From contig CACZBS010000032.1 of assembly GCA_902779455.1 (NCBI GenBank), forward strand, positions 1-39,590: DNA of 39,590 bases. The letters are read 5' to 3'. The position numbers and the translations under genes were made by a program. Below are positions 17,022 through 24,727 of the stretch, in pieces (the stretch's first letter is position 1; every line of letters begins with the position of its first letter). The notes beneath the pieces were generated by a model that saw only the letters and a program-made list of their open reading frames with translations, was not told the origin of the DNA and did no database searches. Source of the DNA: an uncultured Prevotellaceae bacterium. Its GTDB lineage: Bacteria > Bacteroidota > Bacteroidia > Bacteroidales > Bacteroidaceae.

Positions 17022-18503
17022 ATGGGCGGCTTCTTTGGAACCATCTCCACACAGGACTGCGTAAACGACTTGTTTTACGGGACCGACTACAACTCACATC
17101 TCGGCACGCGCCGTGCGGGCCTCGTCACGTTCGACCGCGAACGCGGTTTCACGCGCTCCATACACTCCTTGGAGCGCGATTATTTTAGGTCGAAATTCGA
17201 GGACGAGCTCCACGAGTTCAAGGGCCATCAGGGCCTCGGCGTCATCAGCGACACCGATCCGCAGCCCATCATCATCAATTCCCACCTGGGGCGCTACGCT
17301 GTCGTCACCGTGGCTAAGATCAACAACCTCCGCGAGATTGCCGACGAGCTGCTGGCCCAGCGCATGCACCTCAGCGAGCAGAGCGCCAACAACCTGAACC
17401 AGACGGAGGTCGTCGCGCTCCTGATCAACATGGGCAACTCGTTCGTCGACGGCATCAACCGCGTCTACCAGAAGATCAAGGGCTCATGCTCCATGCTCAT
17501 CCTCACCGAGGACGGCATCATCGCCGCACGCGACTTCCTGGGCCGCACGCCCATCGTCATCGGGCGCAAGGAGGTCCACCGACTCTCGCCCATCGGCACC
17601 GACGAGCACATCCAGGCCTATGCCGCCAGCAGCGAGACGACCAGCTTCCCCAACCTCGACTACCACACGCTGCGCGACGTCGGGGCGGGCGAGATCGTAC
17701 GCCTCCGCGCCGACGGGCTGGAGGTGCTGCAGCCCGCCTTCAAGCGCTGCCAGATCTGCTCCTTCCTCTGGGTCTACTACGGATTCCCGGCCTCATGCTA
17801 TGAGGGCATCAACGCCGAGGAGGTGCGCGAGCGCAACGGCGAGATGATGGGCCGCCGCGACGCCGGGGAGAACGTCGAGGCCGACCTCGTCTGCGGCATC
17901 CCCGACTCGGGCGTCGGCATGGCCATCGGCTATAGCAACGGCTCGGGCATTCCCTACAAGCGCGCCGTGCTGAAGTATACGCCCACGTGGCCCCGATCGT
18001 TCACACCCCAGGACCAGTCGCGCCGACGCCTCGTGGCCAAGATGAAGCTCATCCCCAACGAGGCCCTGCTCCGCGGACAGCGCATCGTCTTCTGCGACGA
18101 CTCCATCGTGCGCGGCACCCAGCTGCGCGACAACGTCCGCGAGTTCTTCCAGAACGGTGCCCGCGAGGTCCACGTGCGCATCTCCTGTCCGCCCCTGGTC
18201 TTTGGCTGCCCCTTCATCGGCTTCACCAACTCGAAGACCGACATGGAGCTCATCGCCCGACAGATCATACGCGACTTCGAGGGCGAAAACCCCTCCAACC
18301 TCGACCGCTATGCCCAGACCGACACGCCCGAATATCAGCGGCTCGTCGAGGAGATTGGCCATCGGCTGGGCCTCACCTCCGTCAAGTTCGCCCGACTGGA
18401 GGACCTCGTCGCCTCCATCGGCCTGCCGAAGGACAAGGTCTGCACCCACTGCTTCGACGGCTCCAGCTACGACAACCAGCACGACGGCGAGTTCTTCGGA
18501 TAG
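17022..18503 (+). CDS. PurF-like amidophosphoribosyltransferase lacking the glutaminase Cys
   Basis: Most of the 493-residue protein aligns by eye with PurF: an N-terminal Ntn-type glutaminase fold (HLGTRRAGL for the usual HRGQDAAGI) and a C-terminal phosphoribosyltransferase with 'GIPDSGVGMAIGYSNGSGIPYKR' and the PRPP motif 'VFCDDSIVRGTQL' near residues 353-367. The start at 17022 gives MGGFFGT, which sits where PurF has MCGIFG. The nucleophilic cysteine is therefore glycine, and the oxyanion-hole Asn-Gly region is also changed (AKINN). The PRPP half looks intact. It may use ammonia, act on another amine, or be regulatory. A CTHCFDGS motif lies at the C-terminus. I recall that Bacteroidales commonly carry this MGGFFG form beside a normal purF, but cannot check this here. 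Confidence 0.85.
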   Translation: MGGFFGTISTQDCVNDLFYGTDYNSHLGTRRAGLVTFDRERGFTRSIHSLERDYFRSKFEDELHEFKGHQGLGVISDTDPQPIIINSHLGRYAVVTVAKINNLREIADELLAQRMHLSEQSANNLNQTEVVALLINMGNSFVDGINRVYQKIKGSCSMLILTEDGIIAARDFLGRTPIVIGRKEVHRLSPIGTDEHIQAYAASSETTSFPNLDYHTLRDVGAGEIVRLRADGLEVLQPAFKRCQICSFLWVYYGFPASCYEGINAEEVRERNGEMMGRRDAGENVEADLVCGIPDSGVGMAIGYSNGSGIPYKRAVLKYTPTWPRSFTPQDQSRRRLVAKMKLIPNEALLRGQRIVFCDDSIVRGTQLRDNVREFFQNGAREVHVRISCPPLVFGCPFIGFTNSKTDMELIARQIIRDFEGENPSNLDRYAQTDTPEYQRLVEEIGHRLGLTSVKFARLEDLVASIGLPKDKVCTHCFDGSSYDNQHDGEFFG

Positions 18504-18516
18504 ATTCGGGATCAAT

Positions 18517-18563
18517 GTCTAACCTTACTCCCCTCCTGCCCAAGGAGGGGAGTAAGGTTAGAC
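18517..18563 (+). terminator. Hairpin with 21-bp perfect arms after the PurF-like gene
   Basis: Arms 18517-18537 and 18543-18563 are perfectly complementary, with a 5-base loop. It lies 14 bp after the stop codon, without a T-tract. The right arm (GGAGGGGAGTAAGGTTAGACC, less its first base, is at 18545-18564) recurs exactly at 28650-28670, so it is also a dispersed repeat. It probably ends or protects the upstream transcript. Confidence 0.55.
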
Positions 18564-18591
18564 CTGCGAGCCTCAAAATAATCACCAGTTC

Positions 18592-19089
18592 ATGGAAGAG
18601 ATTAGAATATATCATTCAGTCAAGAAAAACATCGCCTTGTTGGCTATATGCTTTGCGTTTGCTGCGGTGGGAGTCATGATGCTTCTGGATGGAGAAAAGA
18701 CATTCATTGCATGGACAAGCATCTTATTCTTTGGCGGAGGCGGACTTTTCGTGTTATACCTCATACTGAGAGAAAGAATCAGCGGCAAAGCCTATTATAT
18801 CATTACAGACGAATCAGTCTTGGTGGACAGCGGAATGAAGAAATGGGAGGTCCGTTTCGCCGATGTGGAAGCATTCTATCCGATCATTGTGGGGTCGTCT
18901 AAACAGATAGGTATAAAATACAAGAAAGACGTTGAGTTTCAGAAGATGAACAATGCAAGCAGCGCAGGCCGCATCTTTCGGAAGTTGAGTGGAATGATAG
19001 CTGGGGTTCCGGAGTCCTTGCCTGTAGACGGGCTCAACATAGACCCGCAGGAATTGTGTGATTTGCTTGACATGAGGCTGACAAAGTAA
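18592..19089 (+). CDS. Small membrane protein, STM3941-like
   Basis: The 165-residue product has two membrane helices near the N-terminus (residues about 14-33 and 40-59, separated by DGEKTFIAW) and then a cytoplasmic beta-rich domain (AYYIITDESVLVDSGMKKWEVRFADVEAFYPII) that resembles a PH-like or bPH fold. This arrangement is that of the poorly known STM3941 family. Codon use is much more AT-rich than in the neighbouring genes, so it may have been acquired recently. It follows the PurF-like gene by 88 bp, across a strong hairpin, and may be separately transcribed. Confidence 0.7.
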   Translation: MEEIRIYHSVKKNIALLAICFAFAAVGVMMLLDGEKTFIAWTSILFFGGGGLFVLYLILRERISGKAYYIITDESVLVDSGMKKWEVRFADVEAFYPIIVGSSKQIGIKYKKDVEFQKMNNASSAGRIFRKLSGMIAGVPESLPVDGLNIDPQELCDLLDMRLTK

Positions 19090-19408
19090 ATCTCCATTCA
19101 TCTGTCTGCGGCGCCCATGTGATATGCATGAATGGCCCGTGTCATGAATCATCAGTCATTCGTCTTTGCCGTGCAGATTTAGCACGGAAATGTGGTTGGG
19201 TTTGTAAGATAATTTCCGAATATTTTACCCATTCGCCTCAACTACCTGATTTCCAATGATTTTAGTTTTTGCAAAAAAAGAAGCGGTGCTTTTCGATGAG
19301 AGAAGCGGTGCTTTTTGATGAGAAAAGCGGCACTTCTCTACGTGAGAAGCACCGCTTTGGCTTATATAACGTGCCAGAATGTCGGGATTTTTCGCAACCC
19401 GCGAATGG
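19090..19408. other. Convergent intergenic region with hairpin-unit array
   Basis: This is the space between a plus-strand and a minus-strand gene that converge. It is AT-rich, holds the second hairpin-unit array (19280-19359), and shows no open frame or RNA gene that I can support. Confidence 0.6.
19280..19359. repeat. Array of four about 21-bp hairpin units (locus 2 of 3)
   Basis: Four units: two read GAAGCGGTGCTTTT, one reads AAAAGCGGCACTTC and one reads GAAGCACCGCTTT. They are spaced about 21-24 bp apart and belong to the same family as 2015-2100 and 37932-38020, mostly in the opposite orientation. Lying between convergent genes, it could help to end transcription from both sides. Confidence 0.8.
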
Positions 19409-20230
19409 TCAGTTGATCTTCGAGGTCATGGGGTTGCGGATGCCCTGGTAGTTGCGCAGGAAGACCTTGGCGGAGCCGAAGGAGAGGTCGAGGTCGAGGC
19501 GGACGGGGATGTGGTTCTGGTCGTCGGTGACGTAGAATCGGACGAGCTCGTGGTTCTTGCCCTTCTCGTGCTCGATGAACGAGAAGACGAGGCAGCGGAA
19601 CTTCTCCTTCGTGTCGCTGACCTTGAAGGTCTCCTTGCCGCGATACTTCAGCCACGAGTTCGACAGCCGGCGGGCGTCGCTGATGGGCATGGGGATGACG
19701 TCGCCCTTCTGCATCGTCGAGGCGTCGAAGTTGCGTGCGCGGAGGAAGATGCTCATCATGTCGTAGATGCACTCCTGATACTCCTTCTCCTGCCAGTGCA
19801 CCTCGCCGTCGGCGTCGATGCGGTGCATCTTCAGGTGGCAGCGGCTGTTGGGGTAGGTGTACCACAGCTCGTCGACGTAGTAGCGCTTGCCTTCGAGGGC
19901 GCCCTTGCGGTGGTAGAGCGGCGTGAGGTCGGACGTGGAGCAATAGCTGAGCAGCGTGTCGCGCATGACGAAGACGCCGTCGAGGCTCTTGTTGCCGCGG
20001 GTGATGAGGCTGGTGCGGAAGGCTTCCTGCCCGTCGAACTTCGACACGGTGGTGGTCATCGCGGCCGACCCGACTTTGACCCATACGAACTTCCAGTTGA
20101 AGTAGAGGTTGTAGTTGAGCACCTCGCCCCCCTGGAACGCTTTATTCTCGATGCCGCACTGCGACTGGGCCGCAGCGCCGGCCACTGCCATCCATCCAAG
20201 GATGATATATGCACAAATCCTTCTGATCAT
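19409..20230 (-). CDS. DUF3108 domain-containing exported protein
   Basis: The product starts with a signal peptide (MIRRICAYIILGWMAVAGAA, cleavage after AAA before QSQC), which fixes the start at 20230; the frame runs on to 20317 through AT-rich repeat DNA. The mature part follows the DUF3108 pattern: 'FQGGEVLNYNLYFNWKFVWVKVGSAAM' at the start, then 'YDMMSIFLRARNFD', and 'VRFYVTDDQNHIPVRLDLDLSFGSAKVFLRNYQGIRNP' at the end. The family is common in Bacteroidetes and Proteobacteria, is periplasmic or outer-membrane associated, and has no firmly known function. It is last in the minus-strand series that begins at dapB, separated from the upstream lipoprotein gene by 474 bp of repeats. Confidence 0.85.
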   Translation of the reverse strand: MIRRICAYIILGWMAVAGAAAQSQCGIENKAFQGGEVLNYNLYFNWKFVWVKVGSAAMTTTVSKFDGQEAFRTSLITRGNKSLDGVFVMRDTLLSYCSTSDLTPLYHRKGALEGKRYYVDELWYTYPNSRCHLKMHRIDADGEVHWQEKEYQECIYDMMSIFLRARNFDASTMQKGDVIPMPISDARRLSNSWLKYRGKETFKVSDTKEKFRCLVFSFIEHEKGKNHELVRFYVTDDQNHIPVRLDLDLSFGSAKVFLRNYQGIRNPMTSKIN

Positions 20231-20283
20231 AGCTCTCGTTTTCAAATTTCTAACTTTATTTTTTTTACCAGGAATTACATTAT

Positions 20284-20693
20284 TGACCACGAATTCTTTT
20301 TTGACCACGAATTGCACGAATTACACGAATTTGCTGCGCATGTGGTTTTAATGGAATAATGATTAGGTATGAAGAAGATAGAGACCCCACCCCCAACCCC
20401 TCCCCTTGAAGGGAGGGGAGCAGCTGCGCCGTCATTACCCGTCGGGCAGTGCGCCAGCCACTCCTCCCCTTCGGGGAGGTCGGGAGGGGTCACTCCCCTC
20501 CTTCGGAGGGGTCGGGGGAGGCTTTCTCCCCTCCCTTCAAGGGGAGGGGTTGGGGGTGGGGTCTGTAACTTCTTCATACCAAATGATATTACTTTCACTT
20601 ATTTAGTCAAATTCTATTAATCCATCAAATTCGTTTAATTCTCCAAATTTTTTCTCCTCCCAAATTCGTTTAATTCGTTAAATTCGTGGTTTT
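20284..20693. repeat. Mirrored CACGAATT short repeats framing a palindromic element
   Basis: On the left (20284-20330) GACCACGAATT occurs twice, followed by CACGAATT spaced units. On the right (20661-20693) the reverse form AAATTCGTTTAATTCGTTAA and AATTCGTGGTTTT occurs. The two flanks are therefore in inverted orientation around the 20362-20584 element. Confidence 0.7.
20362..20584. repeat. MITE-like palindromic element, copy 1 (GC-rich, no transposase)
   Basis: The ends are inverted repeats: GGTATGAAGAAG at 20366 pairs with CTTCTTCATACC ending at 20580, continuing inward through CCCACCCCCAACCCCTCCCC and its complement. The interior holds smaller CCTCC/GGAGG hairpins and a unique-looking GCGCCGTCATTACCCGTCGG stretch. 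Copy 2 at 37658-37875 is nearly its reverse complement. Confidence 0.85.
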
Positions 20694-20704
20694 AAAAAGT
20701 CCGC

Positions 20705-22690
20705 TTACAATCCCTTGCTCTTCATGTATTCGATGCCGAGCTGGCGGGCGCGCTCGAGGTTGCGGTTTTTGAGCTGCTTCTCCTTGTCGGGCTTCTGCTT
20801 GGTAATCTTCGCGGGCTTCTGGCGGAAGCGGGGCGTGGCGTTGAGGTTCCACTTGCGGTTGACGTCCCACTTGGCCTTGCACTCCACCTCCTCTGGGAAG
20901 TAGTAGACGGGCTCCGCCTGGCGGCCCAGCGCGTAGTCGCCCGTGTCCCACTGGCCGTTGCCGTCAAGGTCGACGATGGCCCGCAGGTAGTAGGTCGAGG
21001 GCTTCAGGTAGGGGAATCGTGCAACGCCCCGCTCGTCGGCCACGGTGCGGCGCACGGGCTTGTCGCCTGAGTCCATCAGCTCGACGATGATCTGTGCCGT
21101 CGTGTCGGCGGGGCTGAGAGGACTGGGGGCTATCTCGACGATGAGCTTGCTGAACTCGTCCTCGCTCCTGACCTTGATGCCCTGCTTGATGGGCGAGTTC
21201 ACCAGGCCGTAGAGGCCGCGGAAGGCGGCCGAGTCGATCTCCAGGCTATACTCCGTGGCGACCTGCCACTTCGCGTCGAGCAGATATTGCAGGGTGGATG
21301 TCTGGCGCAGCTCGTGGGGCGCGCGATACCACACGGAGTCGATCATGACATAGAGGTGGACGGCCGACGTGTCGCAGCCGACGAGCGGCTCGGGCATCGT
21401 GATCGTCAGCTGCTGCAGGGGGTCCATCTGCGAGCTGACGCTCAGCTTCGGCTGCAGCGGCTTGCGCGGCATCACCGTGTCGTAGTGCTCGCCGCGCTTG
21501 CGGTGCTTGTCCTGCTCCTTCTCCCATTTCTCGCGCTCCTTCTGCAGGTCCTTCATGCGCTTCTCGTAGCTCGTCTTGGCCAGCGACTCCATCGTGTCGC
21601 GCTGCAGGACGAGCTGGCCGAGCGTGTCGGTCATCCAGTAGGTCAGGACGTATTGCAGGGTGTCCTGATTGACGAGCGTCGTGTCGCGCAGCCAGTAGCT
21701 GACGGTGTCGCGCCGCTCGGAGGCCTCGACGATGAAGGCCGAGTCGCTCCGGAAGTTGAGGCCCTCGATGTGGGGCAGCGAGTCGTGGCCGTAGGTGAAG
21801 TAGAAGGTCATCTTCTGCGGCTCTGTGCGCTCCTGCTTGAGCAGCGAGCGGTCGGTCATGGGGTGCTGATAGCAGAGCAGGGTCAGGTCGTCGGGCAGGA
21901 AGTGGGTGAAGCCGACGCGCTTGATGTCGGCGATGTGGAGCGAGTCGAGCCAGACGGTGTCCTGGCGCACGTCGGGCTTCCACGTGGGGCTGATCGTGTC
22001 GGAGGTCAAGTAGCCGATGGTCTCGCTCTTCTGCGAGAAGAGGAAGTCGCCGTCGCTGTCCTGCAGGGCGTAGACGACATAGCGGCCGGGGGCGACGCCC
22101 TTGATGGTGAAGTGGCCGCTGCCGTTGGTGCGCGAGACGCGCAGGAAGGGCTTCTTGTAGAAGAGGCTGTCGGTCGTGTCCGAGGCCTCGTAGAGCCCTA
22201 CGAGCATGCCCTTCAGGGGCTCCAGGTCCTGGGCGTTGAGGCAGTAGCCGCTGACCTCGAGCGTGTCGATCTGCGAGCCGGTGGAGAAGCTGTAGGTGTA
22301 GTTGCCCATCGGGTTGCCCTCGTTGTTGTCGGTGATGGCGTCGCTGAAGTCGACGGTGTAGGTGGTGTTCTCCTTGAGCGAGTCCTTCAGCTCGATGATG
22401 ATGCGTCGGCCCGAGGCCTTGATGTCGGCCATCTCGAGCTGCGGGGGCGAGACGATGACCTTGTTCTGGGCGTCCTCGATCTTGATGTATTCATCGAAGT
22501 TGATGATGACCTTCTGCGCCCTGATGCCGGTGGAGCCGTCGGCGGGCGAGGCGCTCAGCACGCTGGGCGGCGTGTCGTCATACCATCCGCCGTCGGGGTT
22601 GCCCATGCGAGCGCAGCTGAACAATGTACAATGTACAATGAACAATGTACATATCAGTGCGGGGCTGATCGATTTCGGAGACATCTTCAT
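20705..22690 (-). CDS. Ig-like (Big_5) lipoprotein
   Basis: The N-terminus is a lipoprotein signal with lipobox L23-F24-S25-C26. Residues 40-135 match a Big_5 (SbsA Ig-like) domain: 'DDTPPSVLSASPADGSTGIR', 'INFDEYIKIEDAQNKVIVSPP', 'LKENTTYTVDFSDAITDNNEGN', 'YTYSFSTG'. A prealbumin-like module follows ('GYCLNAQDLEPLKGMLVGLYE ... HFTIKGVAPGRYVVYALQD'), then a charged coiled-coil-like stretch (residues about 375-410, KRMKDLQKEREKWEKEQDKH), and a second carboxypeptidase-regulatory-like module near the C-terminus. It is probably attached to a membrane facing away from the cytoplasm; its role is unknown. The signal-peptide core ICTLFIVHCTLF is encoded by a dispersed DNA repeat. It overlaps the upstream IVP gene by 4 bp (ATGA). 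Confidence 0.85.
   Translation of the reverse strand: MKMSPKSISPALICTLFIVHCTLFSCARMGNPDGGWYDDTPPSVLSASPADGSTGIRAQKVIINFDEYIKIEDAQNKVIVSPPQLEMADIKASGRRIIIELKDSLKENTTYTVDFSDAITDNNEGNPMGNYTYSFSTGSQIDTLEVSGYCLNAQDLEPLKGMLVGLYEASDTTDSLFYKKPFLRVSRTNGSGHFTIKGVAPGRYVVYALQDSDGDFLFSQKSETIGYLTSDTISPTWKPDVRQDTVWLDSLHIADIKRVGFTHFLPDDLTLLCYQHPMTDRSLLKQERTEPQKMTFYFTYGHDSLPHIEGLNFRSDSAFIVEASERRDTVSYWLRDTTLVNQDTLQYVLTYWMTDTLGQLVLQRDTMESLAKTSYEKRMKDLQKEREKWEKEQDKHRKRGEHYDTVMPRKPLQPKLSVSSQMDPLQQLTITMPEPLVGCDTSAVHLYVMIDSVWYRAPHELRQTSTLQYLLDAKWQVATEYSLEIDSAAFRGLYGLVNSPIKQGIKVRSEDEFSKLIVEIAPSPLSPADTTAQIIVELMDSGDKPVRRTVADERGVARFPYLKPSTYYLRAIVDLDGNGQWDTGDYALGRQAEPVYYFPEEVECKAKWDVNRKWNLNATPRFRQKPAKITKQKPDKEKQLKNRNLERARQLGIEYMKSKGL
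22618..22651. repeat. TGTACAATG-type repeat inside a signal-peptide coding region
   Basis: A run of ACAATGTACAATG/AACAATGTACA units. On the minus strand it encodes the core (CTLFIVHCTLF) of the Big_5 lipoprotein signal peptide. The same family occurs at 23060-23149, 25916-25947, 25988-26036 and 35584-35612. Confidence 0.85.
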
Positions 22691-23058
22691 GCCTTTAATC
22701 CTTCTTCCTTAGATGACTTTATGATAGCTACTAATAGCTTAATAATCTCAATGATATCTGTTTGCAGCGAGTTATATATCTTTTCATCAATATACTGAGC
22801 GTCCTTCAAGAGAAAAAGCCAGTAATCTGTTTCTTCTGCTTCTTTCAATGCAATCCCCATCTTGCTGATAAAGTCGGGGTGGCTTTGTGCAAACATGGCT
22901 TCCCTGACATTTGCTCCAATACTGGTTCCGCATCTGAGCAGTTGTTTGGCCATTACATATTCTTTCTTTTTTTCACCAAGATATTTATAGCAACGGATAA
23001 TTCGTAATGCAAATGCTACGGTTTTTGCTCCAATGATGTTGTCCTCCTTCTTCTTCAT
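22687..23058 (-). CDS. Four-helix-bundle protein (23S rRNA intervening-sequence protein family)
   Basis: The 123-residue product has the family's hallmarks: 'AFALRIIRCYKYLGEKKKEYVMAKQLLRCGTSIGANVREA', then 'FISKMGIALKEAEETDYWLFLLKDA' and a final helix 'IIEIIKLLVAIIKSSK'. This is the IVP/S23 family (PF05635-type). Members are encoded in rRNA intervening sequences in some bacteria and elsewhere as free-standing genes of unknown function; they are related to the Avd accessory proteins of diversity-generating retroelements. No reverse transcriptase or variable repeat was found nearby. It is AT-rich compared with both neighbours, lies between two TGTACAATG repeat tracts, and shares an ATGA overlap with the downstream lipoprotein gene. 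Confidence 0.9.
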   Translation of the reverse strand: MKKKEDNIIGAKTVAFALRIIRCYKYLGEKKKEYVMAKQLLRCGTSIGANVREAMFAQSHPDFISKMGIALKEAEETDYWLFLLKDAQYIDEKIYNSLQTDIIEIIKLLVAIIKSSKEEGLKA

Positions 23059-23059
23059 C

Positions 23060-23149
23060 GTTCATTGTACATTGTTCATTGTTCATTATCCATTGTACAT
23101 TGTTCATTGCCTAACCATTGTACATTGTTCATTGTACATTGTTCATTGC
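23060..23149. repeat. Tract of ATTGTACATTGTTC repeats
   Basis: About 90 bp made almost wholly of ATTGTACATTG and TTCATTG units. It fills the gap between the GH3-like and IVP genes, and on the minus strand it also supplies the last codons and the TGA stop (23129-23131) of the GH3-like gene. Confidence 0.85.
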
Positions 23150-24628
23150 AAGCAGCTGCTCCAGCAGCGTGCGCTCGTTGCTTAAGCGCGGCACCTTGTG
23201 CTGGCCGCCGAGCTTGCCGTGCGCCTTCAGCCAGTCGTTGAAGAGGCCGGGGCGGGCCGGGATGAGCTCCAGGGGCTGCAGGGTGATGTTCTTGAAGCGC
23301 TTCGCCTCGTAGTCGCTGTTGAGCTCCTGCAGCTTGCGGTCGAGGACGTCGGCAAACTGCGCCAGGTCCTTCGGCGGGCGGGCGAACTCGACGAGCCACT
23401 GGTGGCGGCACTTGCCCTCGGCGTCCATGAAGACGGGTGCGGCCGTGTAGTCGAGCACCTCGGCGCCCGTCATCTGGCAGGCATAGGCCAGTCCGTGGTC
23501 GGCATTGTCGACGACGAGCTCCTCGCCGAAGGCGTTGATGAAGCACTTGGTGCGTCCAGAGATGATGAACTTGTAGGGGTTGACGGACGTGAAGCGCACG
23601 GTGTCGCCGATCATGTAGCGCCACAGTCCGCACGACGTCGAGATGATCATCGCGTAGTTGCGGCCCGTCTTGACGCCCCAGAGGGGCACGACGTCGCCCG
23701 TCTGCATGTCCTGGAACTCGTAGAACACGTCGTAGTCGACCATGAGCGACATCGCGGCGTCGGCCGGGTCGTCCTGTATGCCGAAGAATCCCTCGGAGGC
23801 GTTGTAGGTCTCCATGTAGTGCATGTCGGGCTTGGTGATCAGCCGCTCGTACTGCTCGCGGTAGGGGGTGAAGGCGACGCCGCCGTGGAAGAACACCTCG
23901 AGGTTGGGCCACACCTCCTCAAGATGTTGTTTACCAGAGAGTTCCATCACGCGGTGGAGCACGGAGAGCATCCATGAGGGCACGCCCGAGAGGTTGGTGA
24001 CGTTCTTCGTCATCGTCTCGCGGGCGATGCGGTCGCGCTTCACCTCGAAGTCGCTCAGCAGGGCCGTCTCCTTGCGGGGCACGCGGATGAGGTTGACCAG
24101 CGGGTTGATGTTCTCAATGAGGATGGCGCTCAGGTCGCCCACGAGCGAGCCCGGCAGGTTGTAGTTCGAGGCATGGCTGCCGCCGAGGATGAGTCCCTTG
24201 CCGTCGAAGAGGCGGCTCTCGGGGTGGTTGCGCAGATAGATGGCCACCGTGTCGGTGCCGCCGCGATAGTGGATGCGGCGCAGGCCCTGTGGCGAGACGG
24301 GGATGAACTTCGACTTGTCGTTAGTCGTGCCGCTCGACTTGGCGTACCACTTCACGTGGCCCGGCCACAGCAGTCCAGCCTCGCCCTGGCGCATGCGGTC
24401 GATGCGCTCTTTGACGTCGTCGTAGCCCATGAGGGGCGTGTTGCGGGCGAAGGCCTCGTAGTCGGCCGTCTGTCCGAAGAGATGCTGGCGGCCCACCTCG
24501 GTGTCGGCCGCCTCGCTGAGCAGCCGGCGGAGCACCTCGCGCTGCAGTTCGGCGGCGCCGTGCTCATAGCGCTCCAGCTGACGCCAGCGTGGGGCGAAGA
24601 GGTTGCGTGCTATGCTTGTAAGACTCAT
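23129..24628 (-). CDS. GH3 auxin-responsive-promoter family protein (acyl-adenylating)
   Basis: The 499-residue product matches the bacterial GH3 family, which belongs to the acyl-adenylate/amide-synthetase superfamily. The nucleotide-binding motif SSGTT is at residues 98-102 (KWYAKSSGTTNDKSKFIPVS). Further conserved parts are 'FFHGGVAFTPYREQYERL', 'YNASEGFFGIQ', 'LWRYMIGDTVRFTSVNPYKFIISGRTKCFINAFGEEL'. Plant members join amino acids to hormones; the bacterial substrate is not known, so the substrate is left open. The final residues (AMNNVQ) and the stop codon lie within a repeat tract, so the original C-terminus may have been replaced. A TACCTTTG promoter box lies 33 bp upstream, making it the likely first gene of a unit that includes IVP and the Big_5 lipoprotein. 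Confidence 0.9.
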   Translation of the reverse strand: MSLTSIARNLFAPRWRQLERYEHGAAELQREVLRRLLSEAADTEVGRQHLFGQTADYEAFARNTPLMGYDDVKERIDRMRQGEAGLLWPGHVKWYAKSSGTTNDKSKFIPVSPQGLRRIHYRGGTDTVAIYLRNHPESRLFDGKGLILGGSHASNYNLPGSLVGDLSAILIENINPLVNLIRVPRKETALLSDFEVKRDRIARETMTKNVTNLSGVPSWMLSVLHRVMELSGKQHLEEVWPNLEVFFHGGVAFTPYREQYERLITKPDMHYMETYNASEGFFGIQDDPADAAMSLMVDYDVFYEFQDMQTGDVVPLWGVKTGRNYAMIISTSCGLWRYMIGDTVRFTSVNPYKFIISGRTKCFINAFGEELVVDNADHGLAYACQMTGAEVLDYTAAPVFMDAEGKCRHQWLVEFARPPKDLAQFADVLDRKLQELNSDYEAKRFKNITLQPLELIPARPGLFNDWLKAHGKLGGQHKVPRLSNERTLLEQLLAMNNVQ

Positions 24629-24660
24629 TTTCTAAATTTAATAATCATGCAAATAGAGTG

Positions 24661-24668
24661 CAAAGGTA
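24661..24668 (-). promoter_or_regulatory. Bacteroidetes -7 box (TACCTTTG) for the GH3-like gene
   Basis: Read on the minus strand, TACCTTTGCA matches the TAnnTTTG consensus. A TTG 22 bp further upstream (24691-24693) may be the -33 element. It lies in the 99-bp gap between wbqC and the GH3-like gene. Confidence 0.65.
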
Positions 24669-24727
24669 CACAGAAAACTTGTAATACGCGCAAGTTTTAC
24701 TTTTTTTAGCACCACGGCGCCCGCCGT

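Larger units (their letters stand above)
20231..20704. other. Repeat-filled intergenic region
   Basis: It contains CACGAATT-type short repeats (20284-20330), a 223-bp palindromic element (20362-20584), and mirrored AAATTCGT repeats (20661-20693). The open frames inside the palindrome, of the PPPTPPLEGRG type, are products of the repeat and not genes. Confidence 0.8.

Noticed and set aside
20369-20620. Small ORF reading PPPTPPLEGRG inside the palindromic element
   Set aside because: It is the translation of a GC-rich repeat; equivalent frames open on both strands and in the second copy. There is no sign of a protein family or a start signal.
22687-23058. Avd accessory gene of a diversity-generating retroelement
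   Set aside because: The fold is related, but there is no reverse transcriptase, template repeat or variable repeat within the window, and the motifs fit the IVP/S23 family better.
24674-24698. Hairpin AAAACTTG/CAAGTTTT followed by a T-run as an intrinsic terminator
   Set aside because: The T-run follows on the plus strand, but the genes on both sides are on the minus strand. The stem is weak and AT-rich, and it overlaps the GH3-like promoter region.
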